64,000 bases of DNA, taken from positions 1 to 64,000 of the forward strand of contig CALFSX010000091.1 of assembly GCA_937916515.1 (NCBI GenBank). The letters run 5' to 3'. How positions within the stretch are numbered: position 1 is the first letter of the stretch; each line of letters starts with the position of its first letter. This DNA is from an uncultured Planctomycetaceae bacterium (lineage in GTDB: Bacteria > Planctomycetota > Planctomycetia > Planctomycetales > Planctomycetaceae). The notes below the pieces were generated by a model. That model was not told the DNA's origin. It ran no database searches and saw only the letters and a program-made list of their open reading frames with translations. A program made the translations under genes and the position numbers. Below are positions 31,666 through 42,587 of this stretch, in pieces.

Positions 31666-32296
31666 TCGGCTGCACCGGAAGTTCGCGGTTAACCGGTCTT
31701 CTTTCTTGCCCTGGCGACGACATGCGCGGCACTAAGTCTGCAATGTCTCTTCTCGACGATTGGACGGGGGCTGCAAATTTTAACTGCGTGTTACTGGTTC
31801 AAAATCGCCTTTTGGAGTTTGCGGTTTCCTGAGGTGTAACGCTACTGGCCCACTCGCACACTCAACGATGGCCTTGGCTCAGCAATCGAGTGGCCGCAAT
31901 TGCCCTGGCCGGGGAAGTTTCTCTGGGTGTTGTCTTCTGGATTCTTTTGTGGACCAACTGAAGTTCTTCATCGCCCCAGCAGCCGCTGCTAACGGCTTTT
32001 GAATTTCATAGGAAAGGTAACATCATGCAGTAGGTCAATCTTCCCCAGTGCTGTACGCAATAGTGGCAAGCAGTACCATTGCCGTTTTCGAGGACTCATT
32101 CACGTTGGCTATCGCTGCAGCGTGCTGCGTCCGGCTGCATGATGGTCGTCCTGGTGAGTTCCTGAAAGAACTGATTGGGCCATAATCCACTGAACTGCAT
32201 TCTGCCGTACGCTGTTTTTGCTTCTGCTGGTTAATATTGCGACAACATCGATGATGATTCTGCCGTGATTTCGTTTACTTTGTTGAAGTTGCCGTC

Positions 32297-33547
32297 ATGA
32301 CAGAGACTGATTCAGAACTCAATCCTACCGATGGACCATTATTGAGTGCGCGGCAATTGATCGGGATCGCCGGAATTGTTCTCGCTGTCGTCGGCGCATT
32401 TTCGCCGGTACTGGATTTCCGCGGAGCACCCCAGAGTTTCGTGACGGTTGGCAATATGGTCGCAGCGATCGTCCTTGCCAGTGGTGCTGCATCGGCATGG
32501 GCGATCAATATTCGAAAGCCGCTGCGACAGCTGGCGTCCGGCGTCCTGACATTGCTTATCGTTTCTGCTGACTTCGTGTCACTGTGGTTTCACGAAGTTC
32601 GACAGCCAGCAGTCAAAGGCTGGTTTGGGACTTATCAGACAGACTTCCATACCAGCGGATGGATTCTGCTGTTGCTGGGCGGAGTGCTGCAGGTTGCGTC
32701 TGGCTGGAATGTCCGCCGACAACTCAAGTCCACCTTGCAGTCGCTGCAACAGCCTTGGATGATTACCTGGATTTCACACTCGTACGGTTTGATCGCCTGG
32801 CTGTTTCTGTGGATGGTGCTGTTTGCTATTGGGCACGACGCCCCCCATGTTCGAGACATGTTTCGCCAATATTCAAATGAACTGTTGATCTTCAAATGTC
32901 TGCTATTGACGACCAGTATTGCATTTATCCTGATTAGCTTTTCAAATCAGAGGCTGCTGAACGCCACCAGACGGCCTTGGCCACGAACAGTTCACTTCTT
33001 TCTGTGGGGGCCGATGGTACTGGTCTTTCTGTTCGAAGTGGCCACTGCCAGTTCGCTGGGACCGAGTGACTGGATGGTCATCGCGGGGCCGGTGATCGCG
33101 TTGCTGTCTGTACTCTCGATCAGTTTTTCGAGGCACCGGCTGACCGGTGTCGTTAAGCGACCTCTGCCACGCCCCGTCATTCGGATCACATGGATGATTG
33201 TCGCCATGTTCGCCGTGCTGCTTTCGGTGCTGACTGAATTTGGTGAGTTCGGTGTGGTGGCCAGTCCTGGGATTGCCTTCCTTGCTCTTGCTCAGGCCGT
33301 GTGTTCGACGAATCCCCGGATCAGGCAAGGTGTCGTCGCCTGCAACGCGGTGATCCTCGTCGCAGTCGTCATGCTGCTGATCAGTGAGATTCCGCACGAG
33401 TTACCGAAAATCGCCGGACTTGCAGAGCATGAAGGAAAAGTCGTGTTGACACTGATTGGGCTCTGGTTGGTTTTTGTAAGCGTCGTCTTGCGGACGTACG
33501 AGCCTACCCTGATGAGCCCGAGCCCTGATACAGTGGCGGGAAGTTAA
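32297..33547 (+). CDS. Polytopic membrane protein (416 aa)
   Basis: At least 10 hydrophobic helices, long uninterrupted ORF. Confidence 0.75.
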   Translation: MTETDSELNPTDGPLLSARQLIGIAGIVLAVVGAFSPVLDFRGAPQSFVTVGNMVAAIVLASGAASAWAINIRKPLRQLASGVLTLLIVSADFVSLWFHEVRQPAVKGWFGTYQTDFHTSGWILLLLGGVLQVASGWNVRRQLKSTLQSLQQPWMITWISHSYGLIAWLFLWMVLFAIGHDAPHVRDMFRQYSNELLIFKCLLLTTSIAFILISFSNQRLLNATRRPWPRTVHFFLWGPMVLVFLFEVATASSLGPSDWMVIAGPVIALLSVLSISFSRHRLTGVVKRPLPRPVIRITWMIVAMFAVLLSVLTEFGEFGVVASPGIAFLALAQAVCSTNPRIRQGVVACNAVILVAVVMLLISEIPHELPKIAGLAEHEGKVVLTLIGLWLVFVSVVLRTYEPTLMSPSPDTVAGS

Positions 33548-33598
33548 AAAGGTGATCGAATCACATTCAGCCTGAACCGAACTCCTGAAAAGAAACCG

Positions 33599-34633
33599 AT
33601 GACAAAACAAATATCGAATTGCGGGATTTGGATCATGGCTTTGCTTTGTGTCGGATGTGATCCGCCGGAAAACACGTCGACACCGGCGTCCAGAGCTGCA
33701 CCCGCTGAAAGAACTCGACCGTTCACTTTCAACAGCAGCGATGCGACATACTGCATCAGGTTCAGCCCTGACGGAAAAACACTGGCTTCGGCAAGCAAGG
33801 TCGTCTCATTGTGGGACGTGCAGACTCGACAGGAATCCGCCAGGCTCACCGGGCATCGCTATCCTGCCGTCTCATTAGCTTTCACTCCGGACGGAAACTT
33901 CCTGGCTTCCGTCTGTGACGACTACCACACAAAAAAGGGTGAGATACTCGTCTGGGACGTCAGGACGAAGAGTGTCAGTCGAACCCTGGAATCGCAGGAC
34001 GTGTACTTCTCGTTTGTCTGTTTCAGCCCGGACGGCAAGACCCTGGCGTCCGCTGGTCCTCGGAATTCGATCACATTATGGGATGTTGAGACATGGACAC
34101 CAATGCGAACTCTGGAACCTCATAACAATCCGGTTCACTGTGTGGAATTCAGTCCAGACGGAAAATTGCTCGCTGCCGGAGTGTCTCATTACAACCGCGA
34201 AACACAAAATGCCGAAGTCAAACTCTGGGATGTGGAATCGGGCGAAGAAATCGGAACCCTGGAGCATCGCTGGGATATCAGGACCGTTTGCTTCAGCCCT
34301 GACGGCACGACACTCGCTGTCGCAAATCCGGGGCAAATCATCCTGTGGGATGTCGAAACACAAGTGGAACAGAAGCGGTTCGAGGATTCATTTTCCAGCT
34401 GGGCGACGTATAGCCCGGATGGGTCATTGATCGCTATGCGTGGCCCGAAAGTCATCACACTTTATGACACCGAATCCTGGCAAGAGATCGGTCGGCAGGA
34501 AGTCGGAATCCTTTCAAACCAGGCATTCTTTAGTCCCGATGGAAAATCGCTGGCATGGGGATCTGTGGCGAAGGGCGAACCCATCAGGTTGTGGGATCTG
34601 ACCCAGCTGAAGCCGCTGGGCAGCTCTCCATAA
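33599..34633 (+). CDS. WD40-repeat lipoprotein
   Basis: Lipobox ALLCVGC; repeated FSPDGKTLASA..VxLWDVxT blocks. Confidence 0.88.
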   Translation: MTKQISNCGIWIMALLCVGCDPPENTSTPASRAAPAERTRPFTFNSSDATYCIRFSPDGKTLASASKVVSLWDVQTRQESARLTGHRYPAVSLAFTPDGNFLASVCDDYHTKKGEILVWDVRTKSVSRTLESQDVYFSFVCFSPDGKTLASAGPRNSITLWDVETWTPMRTLEPHNNPVHCVEFSPDGKLLAAGVSHYNRETQNAEVKLWDVESGEEIGTLEHRWDIRTVCFSPDGTTLAVANPGQIILWDVETQVEQKRFEDSFSSWATYSPDGSLIAMRGPKVITLYDTESWQEIGRQEVGILSNQAFFSPDGKSLAWGSVAKGEPIRLWDLTQLKPLGSSP

Positions 34634-35094
34634 ATGAGGAATCGATTCATGCCCAGTTCGTTAGGCTTCTTACGGAGTCAAACTTGTGCAGATTGGGTCG
34701 ACGTTTCTGAGCGACAGTTCGAATCGCCGGATGCACAACCTCAGTAGAGTCTTGGATACAAGTTGGGCCGGCTTGTACCACTCACTCGCGCATGAAAAAG
34801 GCCGCCTGTCGGGAGGACAGGCGACCTGGGAATGTTGGCAGCTGAGTTGCCTCAACTACCAGCAGTGACTCCCGACGCAATCAACCAACACAAAAGTTTT
34901 GCTTCAAAGAATAGCGTTGTTCTAGTCGGCTCGTTCTGAATGGCCAGAACCAACAGCTACAGGCAATTTGCTTTAGCTGAATAGCGACAGCATTGTTGCA
35001 CGGCAACCTGAAATGAAGCATGCCCTTAAGCCTTGTTGACCTAAGGGCACGCACACCAAAAATCAGATGATTTGGACTGCCAGTGCAAACAGCA

Positions 35095-36108
35095 CTAAAC
35101 AGCGCCCTTCACTGTCTTAACGATTTCAGCTGCAACGCGGTAAGGGTCTGCGTTTGAAGCTGGACGTCGGTCTTCCAACCAGCCCTTCCAACCAGAAGTC
35201 ACTGTTGCCAGTGGAATTCGAATCGACGCACCTCGGTCAGAAACACCGTAGCTGAATTTGTCGATGGACTGAGTTTCGTGAAGGCCGGTCAGACGTTTGT
35301 CGTTGTCTGCACCGTACACGCTGATGTGTTCTTTGATGCGAGGACCGAAGGCTTCGCAGATCTTGTCATAGACAGCTTTGTCGCCAGCAGTTCGCAGAAC
35401 TGTATTTGAAAAGTTCGCGTGCATTCCGGAACCGTTCCAGTCTGTCGGTCCCAGTGGTTTTGGGTGCCAGTTGATAGCCAGACCGTACTTTTCGCCGGTT
35501 CGTTCCAGTAGATATCGAGCGATCCAAAGTTCGTCGCCCGCTTTGGCAGCGCCTTTTGCGAAGCCCTGGAATTCCCATTGACCGGCAGCAACTTCAGCGT
35601 TGATACCTTCAATGTTCAGTCCGGCATCAAGACACATTTCCAGGTGTTCTTCGATGACTTCACGACCGAAAGCATTCTTGGAACCGACGGAGCAGTAGTA
35701 AGGCCCCTGAGGAGCTGGGTAGCCGCCTTGTGGGAAGCCCAGCGGCAGGTTGTGTTCTGGATCCCACAGGAAGTATTCCTGTTCAAAACCGAACCAGAAA
35801 TCATCGTCGTCGTCATCGATTGTGGCACGGCCGTTTGATTCATGGGCAGAACCGTCTGCGTTCAGGACTTCCGTCATGACAAGCCACGAATTGCCGCTGC
35901 GTCCTGGATCCGGATAGCAGGCAACTGGCTTCAGCAGGCAATCTGATGAGCCCCCTTCGGCCTGTTGAGTTGAGCTTCCGTCGAACGACCACATCGGGCA
36001 ATCTTCGACGTTTCCGCTGAAGTCATCAACGACCTTGGTCTTGCTTCGAAGGCTCTGTGTTGGCTTATATCCGTCCAACCAAAGGTATTCCAATTTTGCT
36101 TTCGCCAT
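35095..36108 (-). CDS. Glutamine synthetase, short GSII (eukaryote-like) type
   Basis: LEYLWLDGYKPTQSLRSKTKVV; PMWSFDGSSTQQAEGGSSDCLLKPVA; WFGFEQEYFL; NWHPKPLGPTDWNGSGMHANFS; 337 aa. Confidence 0.92.
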   Translation of the reverse strand: MAKAKLEYLWLDGYKPTQSLRSKTKVVDDFSGNVEDCPMWSFDGSSTQQAEGGSSDCLLKPVACYPDPGRSGNSWLVMTEVLNADGSAHESNGRATIDDDDDDFWFGFEQEYFLWDPEHNLPLGFPQGGYPAPQGPYYCSVGSKNAFGREVIEEHLEMCLDAGLNIEGINAEVAAGQWEFQGFAKGAAKAGDELWIARYLLERTGEKYGLAINWHPKPLGPTDWNGSGMHANFSNTVLRTAGDKAVYDKICEAFGPRIKEHISVYGADNDKRLTGLHETQSIDKFSYGVSDRGASIRIPLATVTSGWKGWLEDRRPASNADPYRVAAEIVKTVKGAV

Positions 36109-36988
36109 GCTTTTAAACTCCTCCAGTTACAACTGCTGTCTCTGCCGCATTTTCCGTGAAATTCACTGTGTGCTCTGCGGGATGCGAAACCCGCATTCTC
36201 CTGTTTTGTGGGTGCTTGAAGCGACGTCACACGCTGACGTCAAAACTAATAAAAACCTCAAAAACCAACTGCAGATTTCCATTGGGTGGATAGAAATTCA
36301 CCACCTGCCTGCAAAATGAGCAACCATGCTAATCCCTTTGGCATGTTTTCATCAGAAGCCCTCGTAAAGCTCCGGAATCTGGTATAACGCATACGCTATG
36401 CCAATCAAACCACTTGGGCGGATTCGATCCCAGAATTGCAACTTGGTCAACGTTTTGACTGCGTATCTTCTGGCTTTGGCCCACCAATGGGTTGCTCTGG
36501 TCGTTGGTACAACCGGAGACGAAATTCGGTCGCCCGTTCTTTAGGCGACCCGGCGTTTAAGCAGGTCCAGCTTTTCAGCGGAACGCGGATACTTCTGTTG
36601 GTTCGGATTTACGCCAGCGGTTTGCATCTGATTGGCGAAGGTGAAACAGCATTGGTGTCGAGAGAAGACGCCACGCGAAACAGATTCTCTGCAGGTTAGA
36701 ATCCAGGGCGCTCAGGACTTCACGGTTTTCGTGCTTCGAAACGCTTGGCTGGTTTCGCTTAGGAGTTCTGCTTCGCTGGGGCAATCAGACTCGCTGCGGC
36801 CGATCGTGAGTCAGCCATGCTTCAGTTGCGCCGTCGATTTAAGAACGTTCCTGACAGGAAGGTCCGCCAACGGTAGTGTCTGCTCACGGTCGAATGATCT
36901 TTGCTTTTGGGGAAGAGTTGGGTTTGGTCGAATACGTTCGCCGCAAGACCCAGTCGTTAACCATGAGTCGAATTGTCAGACGCTAATG

Positions 36989-38158
36989 TCAGGCGGCGAC
37001 TTTTGTTGTGTCAACTGTCGCACTCAAAGTGCCTGGTTCCGGGTATCCAAATCGATCGAATGCTGACTTCAGTTCTTCGTAAGTTCGGCTGACCAATGCA
37101 GGGTCATCCTGAAACTCGTTTTTCTTGTACCGTCGCAACGAAGCAAGTTCGGGAAGTAAAGCCTGTTTTAGGTGGGTGGACCCTTCAAGTTCCAGGGTTT
37201 CGTAAGCAAGCCCCAGTTCTTTTATTGGATTCGCTTCCAGGTTTTCGTAGCACAGTTCGTGAAGATTTCCGTTGGGGATCAGGTCGCGATCCTGTTCGTA
37301 GCGTTCGAACGCAAACTGATAAGTTCCGATAATTTCATCTTCCACATTTTTGAAGACCGGTTTTCCCAACGTGTTTTCTTCAATCATGCGACGACGCAGG
37401 TGGCAGCCTGAACGAATGACGTGGTAGGGATTGCGGTGGATGTAGATAAACTTCGCATCCGGAAACAGTTCCAGCAGCGTTTTAACGTGGAAGGTGTGAA
37501 ACGGAGACTTCAACATGATTCGCTTCTGCGATTTATATGTCATCTTCTTCAGCAGATGTACCAGGCACGTCTTGTAACGTTCCAGGTCGGAGGTCGGAAT
37601 ACTGTCAAAGTCAAGGTCCTTCCAGAATCGTTGCAGATCGTGTGGGCGAGACAAAAACATGTAGGGTGACACCTGGCTCATGATGGCCGTGGCGATGTCA
37701 TCTTCCTGAGGAGCGTCCCAGGAAACCTTCATGTTGTCCATAGGCCTCGCCTTAGGCACAAATGGGGCCGTCAGCTTCTTGGCGACTGTTTCGGTTAACA
37801 GAAAATGCCATGGGAATAGTGCCTGGTACAGTCCCAGGTGGCCGAACTGCGGATCGTGGCTAAGCAGGTTCTGCAGTAAAGTTGTTCCGCTCCGCCAGAA
37901 GCCAAGTACAATCAGCGGAGGATCCGTCAATTCTGTGCGAGCAATCGCTTTACCATATACTAGTGATTCCAACGCTCCCATGCCGGAATTAAACGTCGCT
38001 GTCATCGGCAGCGGCAGGAACTTGTGAAGGCGCGACCAGTGGATGGATGGGCGTGAACGCATCAGACGCCATAATCCGGAAATATTCATTCCGTTCCACA
38101 TGGTAAGTCCGCCTTGCGATCGTGCGACAGGGCGGCGTTGCTGTTTTTCTTTTGTCAT
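36989..38158 (-). CDS. Sulfotransferase family protein
   Basis: PLIVLGFWRSGTTLLQNLLSHDPQFG (5'-PSB-like); KSPFHTFHVKTLLELFPDAKFIYIHRNPYHVIRSG (3'-PB-like). Confidence 0.9.
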   Translation of the reverse strand: MTKEKQQRRPVARSQGGLTMWNGMNISGLWRLMRSRPSIHWSRLHKFLPLPMTATFNSGMGALESLVYGKAIARTELTDPPLIVLGFWRSGTTLLQNLLSHDPQFGHLGLYQALFPWHFLLTETVAKKLTAPFVPKARPMDNMKVSWDAPQEDDIATAIMSQVSPYMFLSRPHDLQRFWKDLDFDSIPTSDLERYKTCLVHLLKKMTYKSQKRIMLKSPFHTFHVKTLLELFPDAKFIYIHRNPYHVIRSGCHLRRRMIEENTLGKPVFKNVEDEIIGTYQFAFERYEQDRDLIPNGNLHELCYENLEANPIKELGLAYETLELEGSTHLKQALLPELASLRRYKKNEFQDDPALVSRTYEELKSAFDRFGYPEPGTLSATVDTTKVAA

Positions 38159-38459
38159 TCGTGAAGTCTCTCGGCGAACCTTGCCGGTACCAACCTACGT
38201 GCTGCAGCAAGTGCGCACAAAAGTGCGGGCAGGTCAATCTGATACTGTCTGCTATGCTTCTCATCGGCACGCACCGGTGTATGCTGTGAGTCCGATTCTG
38301 TAGGCGGTCCAACTACCGACAGGCAGTTTCTGAAGCGCCTAAGTGCTCTGGACGTTGGGACCGCCCCTTTTTTTTAAGCAAAACGTGTTCCGCGAACATG
38401 CTTAAAACGTTTAGTGTCAGTAACACAGAACTCATTTAACTCAACAGGCCGCAAAAATC

Positions 38460-39185
38460 ATGGTGACACCGCTGGCGCAAAAATCCACCACGGAAGAAAT
38501 CCGTCAACGCTTTGATGGTGACGTTGAACGCTTTTCTCAGCTGGAAACCGGGCAAACTGCAACAATTGACGCGCCTTTGGCCATGCAATTGATCACCAAT
38601 GCGGCAGTCGCCTCAACGCAGCCAATTCGTCGAGTTCTGGATATTGGCTGTGGTGCCGGCAACAACACCATCAAACTTCGTCAAATTGCCGGACACGATT
38701 TTGATGCAGATTTGCTGGATCTAAGCGCACCGATGTTAGCGAAAGCTGCCGAACGCGTGACGGACGTCAACGGCGGAAAGGTTACCACGATTCATGCGGA
38801 CTTTCGTACGGCTGAATTCGAACCGGAATCTTTTGATGTCATTCTGGCGGCGGCCGTGTTGCACCATTTGCGTGACGATACGGATTGGCTGACGACGTTT
38901 CAGAAGATTTACGACATTCTGGCTCCCGGTGGGAGCGTGTGGATTACTGATCTGGTGTCTCATGAAACAGCCAGCGTGCACGCCATGATGTGGGACCGCT
39001 ATGGAGACTACCTGACCGAGTTGGGTGGCGCAGAATATCGGCAGAAAGTATTTGACTATATCGACAAAGAGGACTCACCCCGCCCCGTCACCTATCAGTT
39101 GGATTTGCTGAAAACCGTCGGGTTCAGGCACGTCGAATTGTTGCACAAAAATTCCTGCTTTGCGGCCTTCGGTGCGATCAAGTAG
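38460..39185 (+). CDS. Class I SAM-dependent methyltransferase
   Basis: RRVLDIGCGAGNNTIKLRQ; FDVILAAAVLHHLRDDTDW. Confidence 0.9.
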   Translation: MVTPLAQKSTTEEIRQRFDGDVERFSQLETGQTATIDAPLAMQLITNAAVASTQPIRRVLDIGCGAGNNTIKLRQIAGHDFDADLLDLSAPMLAKAAERVTDVNGGKVTTIHADFRTAEFEPESFDVILAAAVLHHLRDDTDWLTTFQKIYDILAPGGSVWITDLVSHETASVHAMMWDRYGDYLTELGGAEYRQKVFDYIDKEDSPRPVTYQLDLLKTVGFRHVELLHKNSCFAAFGAIK

Positions 39186-39194
39186 CGGCAAAAG

Positions 39195-40025
39195 TTATTG
39201 CTTTTTGTCAGGCACCGGCATTTCGAACAGTTGCACCGGATTCAGTTTGAACTGCAGCATCTTTGCGGTTTCTCGACCGTTGTCGCCACCTTTTCGCTGC
39301 ATCGAAATACGACCGATCTTCAGATTGCCAGCTCGCGTCATAACAACGTCGCCTTCGCTGAAAAATTTAATGGCATCGTTCGTACTTCGAAGCAACCATT
39401 CCGGTTTGTCTCGCCCTTTGTAAGTCACCATAAACCACGTGGCTGAATGTTCTCCATCGCCGGCCAGCAGGTCTGATACGATTTCATCTTTCCTGCTGGC
39501 GAAGAACTTCAGCACGGATTTCTGCGTTTTCTGATCCAGTTCGTCCAGATACATTCGTTCGTCATTGCGGCTGAGTTTGTGGGGTGGTGTTTCTCCGACA
39601 TAAAGTTTCAGTGCTTTCATGACGTCGGCAGGCATGTTCCACATCTCCGCGTACGCAGCCAGCCACCGTTTATCAATTTGGTTGAATCCGTTTGCACTGC
39701 TGACCAGTTTGATGGAAATGCGTTCGATTGATTTTCCGGATGCAGATTCAACCGTAACTTCCACGTCTGCTTTTGCGCCGTGCGGTTTCGCAGCACTGAC
39801 GCTTTTGATTTCCGCAAGATCGTGGTTCATTGATGTCAGCCACTGGCGAGCGTCTTCGTCGGTCTTCCAGTTCTTGAACTTGTCTTGAATGTCGTCTTCG
39901 TTTTGAAATCCATTTTTGGCGGTGCGCGAACCCAGTTGCACTTTCGCGGCGTCAGCGTCCTGAGCGTGCACGGTTGTAGCGGATAGCAACTGAAGAATGA
40001 AAATTGCTGTGGCAATCAGCTTCAT
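39195..40025 (-). CDS. Secreted protein of unknown function
   Basis: Signal peptide MKLIATAIFILQLLSATTVHAQ; convergent with the methyltransferase (9-nt gap). Confidence 0.7.
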   Translation of the reverse strand: MKLIATAIFILQLLSATTVHAQDADAAKVQLGSRTAKNGFQNEDDIQDKFKNWKTDEDARQWLTSMNHDLAEIKSVSAAKPHGAKADVEVTVESASGKSIERISIKLVSSANGFNQIDKRWLAAYAEMWNMPADVMKALKLYVGETPPHKLSRNDERMYLDELDQKTQKSVLKFFASRKDEIVSDLLAGDGEHSATWFMVTYKGRDKPEWLLRSTNDAIKFFSEGDVVMTRAGNLKIGRISMQRKGGDNGRETAKMLQFKLNPVQLFEMPVPDKKQ

Positions 40026-40244
40026 GCGGGGGCTCAATTATTACGGGCTGGAAAATCGTGACATAAGTCAATCAGAATCTCAAACGGCCCGTCAGCAGTT
40101 TACGTTGATATTTGTCGCTGTGGCAAGTGACGCAGCAACTGTTGACGTTGGGGTGTGGTATTCACCGTGCCAGTATTTTGCGTATTTTTTTGCGAGCGTT
40201 AAGCTTCTCTTCCACCCCTGAGTTTTCGCCTGTAATCTGCTGAA

Positions 40245-42173
40245 ATGCAAAACACCATCAAAAAGAAAACGGCCTGTCCTCGCGATTGTCCGGACGCATG
40301 TGGCTTAATTGTAACCATCGAAAATGGGCAGGTTGTGCGTTTGCAGGGAGATCCCGATCACCCGATTACTCAGGGGTTTATCTGTCAGCGAACAAGCCGA
40401 TTCCCCGATCGGCAGAATTCGCCCAGTCGCTTAAACAGGCCACTGCTGCGGCGACACAAAGGTGGCGAATTCGAAGAGATCACATGGACGGAAGCTTTGG
40501 ATCTTGTCGCACAAAAGATGCTGCAGTTTCGTGAAGAATCCGGAGCCGAATCAATCGTGCATTATCGGTGCGGCGGATCGCTGGGAATCATGAAGCATGT
40601 TGGCGATTACTTTTTCGAAAAATTCGGTCCGGTCACAGTAAAAAGTGGTGACGTTTGTTCAGGCGCCGGCGAGGCCGCTCAGATTGCTGACTTCGGCGAA
40701 TTTGATAGCAGCGATTACTTCGACTTTCATCATTCAAAAACGATCTTTCTGTGGGGCAAAAATGTCTTTGTCAGCAGCGTGCATCTGATCCCGGAACTGA
40801 AGAAGGCTCGAGCGAACGGAGCCAAAATTGTCCTGATCGATCCGGTGCATCATCAGACCGTTTCCATCGCCGACATCTACGTGCAGCCGAGGCCGGGTTC
40901 TGATTCGGCCATCGCCATGGGGATCGCCCACTGGCTGTTTGCTAACAATCGTGAAGATACCGCAGCGTCTGAATATTGCGATCATCTGGAACAGTTTCGT
41001 GAGCTGGCGTTTTCGAAATCGCTGGCTGAATGGGCGGCGATTGCAGACATTTCGCCGGAAACTCTTGTTCAACTGGCAACTGCTTATGCGGACGGCCCAA
41101 CGTGCAGCATGATTGGCTGGGGGTTGCAGCGACGTCGCCACGGTGCGGCCACTATCCGAACGATTGATGCGCTGGCAGCTGTGTCTGGCAACCTCGGAAT
41201 CGCGGGCGGTGGCGCGTCGTTTTACTTTGTTCGTCGAGGAGCGTTCGATTTTAGTTTTAGTGATGCATCGCTGAAGCCGCGCAGTATTCCGGAGCCTCAG
41301 TTGGGGGCCGGAATTTTGGCGGCGAAGGATCCCGCTATTCGAATGGTCTATATCTGGGGGGCCAATCCGGTTGCCATGCTGCCGGATTCTGAAACCGTAG
41401 CACAATCGCTTCGGTCGCGAGAATTCACCGTGGTTGTTGATCCATTTCTGACGGACTCAGCCAGATGTGCGGACCTGGTTCTGCCGACGACCACCTTTCT
41501 TGAAGAAGACGATTTTATTGGTTCCTATGGGCACCACTACCTGGCAGAACTGAAACCGGTTGTTGCACCTCCGGAAGGCGTTTTGAGCGACCATGAGATC
41601 TTTAGAGAACTATCACGTCGTCTTGGAATTGCCGAAGGGTTTGATGTTGATGCCGCTGAATGGAAGGGACGATTGCTTAACAAGCTGAAGGCGGCTGGAG
41701 TAAACCAGGCCGATTTTGCCAAGGGGTACGTCAAAAGCCCGTTTGCAGCTGACGTGCTGTTTGCCAATCGCAAGTTCAACACGCCGTCCGGCAAAGTAAA
41801 CTTGATTCACCAACTTGACGTGCAGTTAATGCAAGTTCCGCAAAAGTCTGAGCTAAAAGTGACAGCCGTCTCCACAGGGAAATCGCAGGCTTCTCAATGG
41901 CCCGATGGTACTCAGGAAGGCCCCACGGACGCGGTTGTGCATCCTTCTGCCGCACCCAATCATAACGATGGCGACATTGCGACGATTACAACAGGGAAAG
42001 CCAGCATGCAGGTGCGTCTAAGTTTTAATTCGAACCAACGGCCAGATGTACTGCTGATGGAAAAAGGTGGCTGGCACCTTTCCGGGCGAAGTGCCAATTC
42101 ACTGATTGAAGCGGAACTGACAGACGACGGTGAATGCGCGGTCTACTATGACACGTCGGCGACGATTTCATGA
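40245..42173 (+). CDS. Molybdopterin-dependent oxidoreductase with N-terminal Fe-S Cys motif
   Basis: TACPRDCPDACGLIVTI...GFICQRTSRFPDRQNSPSRLNRPLLR; SGDVCSGAGEAA; YIWGANPVAMLPD; VLPTTTFLEEDDFIGSYGHHY. Confidence 0.92.
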   Translation: MQNTIKKKTACPRDCPDACGLIVTIENGQVVRLQGDPDHPITQGFICQRTSRFPDRQNSPSRLNRPLLRRHKGGEFEEITWTEALDLVAQKMLQFREESGAESIVHYRCGGSLGIMKHVGDYFFEKFGPVTVKSGDVCSGAGEAAQIADFGEFDSSDYFDFHHSKTIFLWGKNVFVSSVHLIPELKKARANGAKIVLIDPVHHQTVSIADIYVQPRPGSDSAIAMGIAHWLFANNREDTAASEYCDHLEQFRELAFSKSLAEWAAIADISPETLVQLATAYADGPTCSMIGWGLQRRRHGAATIRTIDALAAVSGNLGIAGGGASFYFVRRGAFDFSFSDASLKPRSIPEPQLGAGILAAKDPAIRMVYIWGANPVAMLPDSETVAQSLRSREFTVVVDPFLTDSARCADLVLPTTTFLEEDDFIGSYGHHYLAELKPVVAPPEGVLSDHEIFRELSRRLGIAEGFDVDAAEWKGRLLNKLKAAGVNQADFAKGYVKSPFAADVLFANRKFNTPSGKVNLIHQLDVQLMQVPQKSELKVTAVSTGKSQASQWPDGTQEGPTDAVVHPSAAPNHNDGDIATITTGKASMQVRLSFNSNQRPDVLLMEKGGWHLSGRSANSLIEAELTDDGECAVYYDTSATIS

Positions 42174-42587
42174 TTTGCATTGATTGTTGGTGAATTTAAC
42201 CAGTGCTTCCAAACTGCCCGTGACGGAAACCTGATATATCTGCTTCAGGCGTTAGTCGCTTGCCAGCCGTCAAAGTTTGCCATCGGTTAATTTGCGAGCG
42301 TTGCGGGGCCATCGAACAGAATTGTGTGAAGCTGCGGGGGTTGTTTCTGTTAGTGGTTATGGCCGACTGCACTGGTTGCTCGGCTGGAGCGTGGCGCTAC
42401 GGGGAATTAAGTAATTCGGGGGCAGCGGTGTCGATCAACGAAGCACCGAGCGGATGTGTGAGTTTGCTGACACATCAGGCGGGCCGCCTGTTCGACTCAT
42501 TGCCCGAATTTGCAAACGATGACTACCAAGTAGGCGTCGTATTTGCAGGACCACCTCAACTTCATTCTATTGCGCACGGAAGCCGGA

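Noticed and set aside
36300-36980. Possible small genes between the glutamine synthetase and sulfotransferase genes (36436-36699, 36632-37066)
   Set aside because: No convincing coding pattern, conserved motif or RBS; may be decayed DNA.
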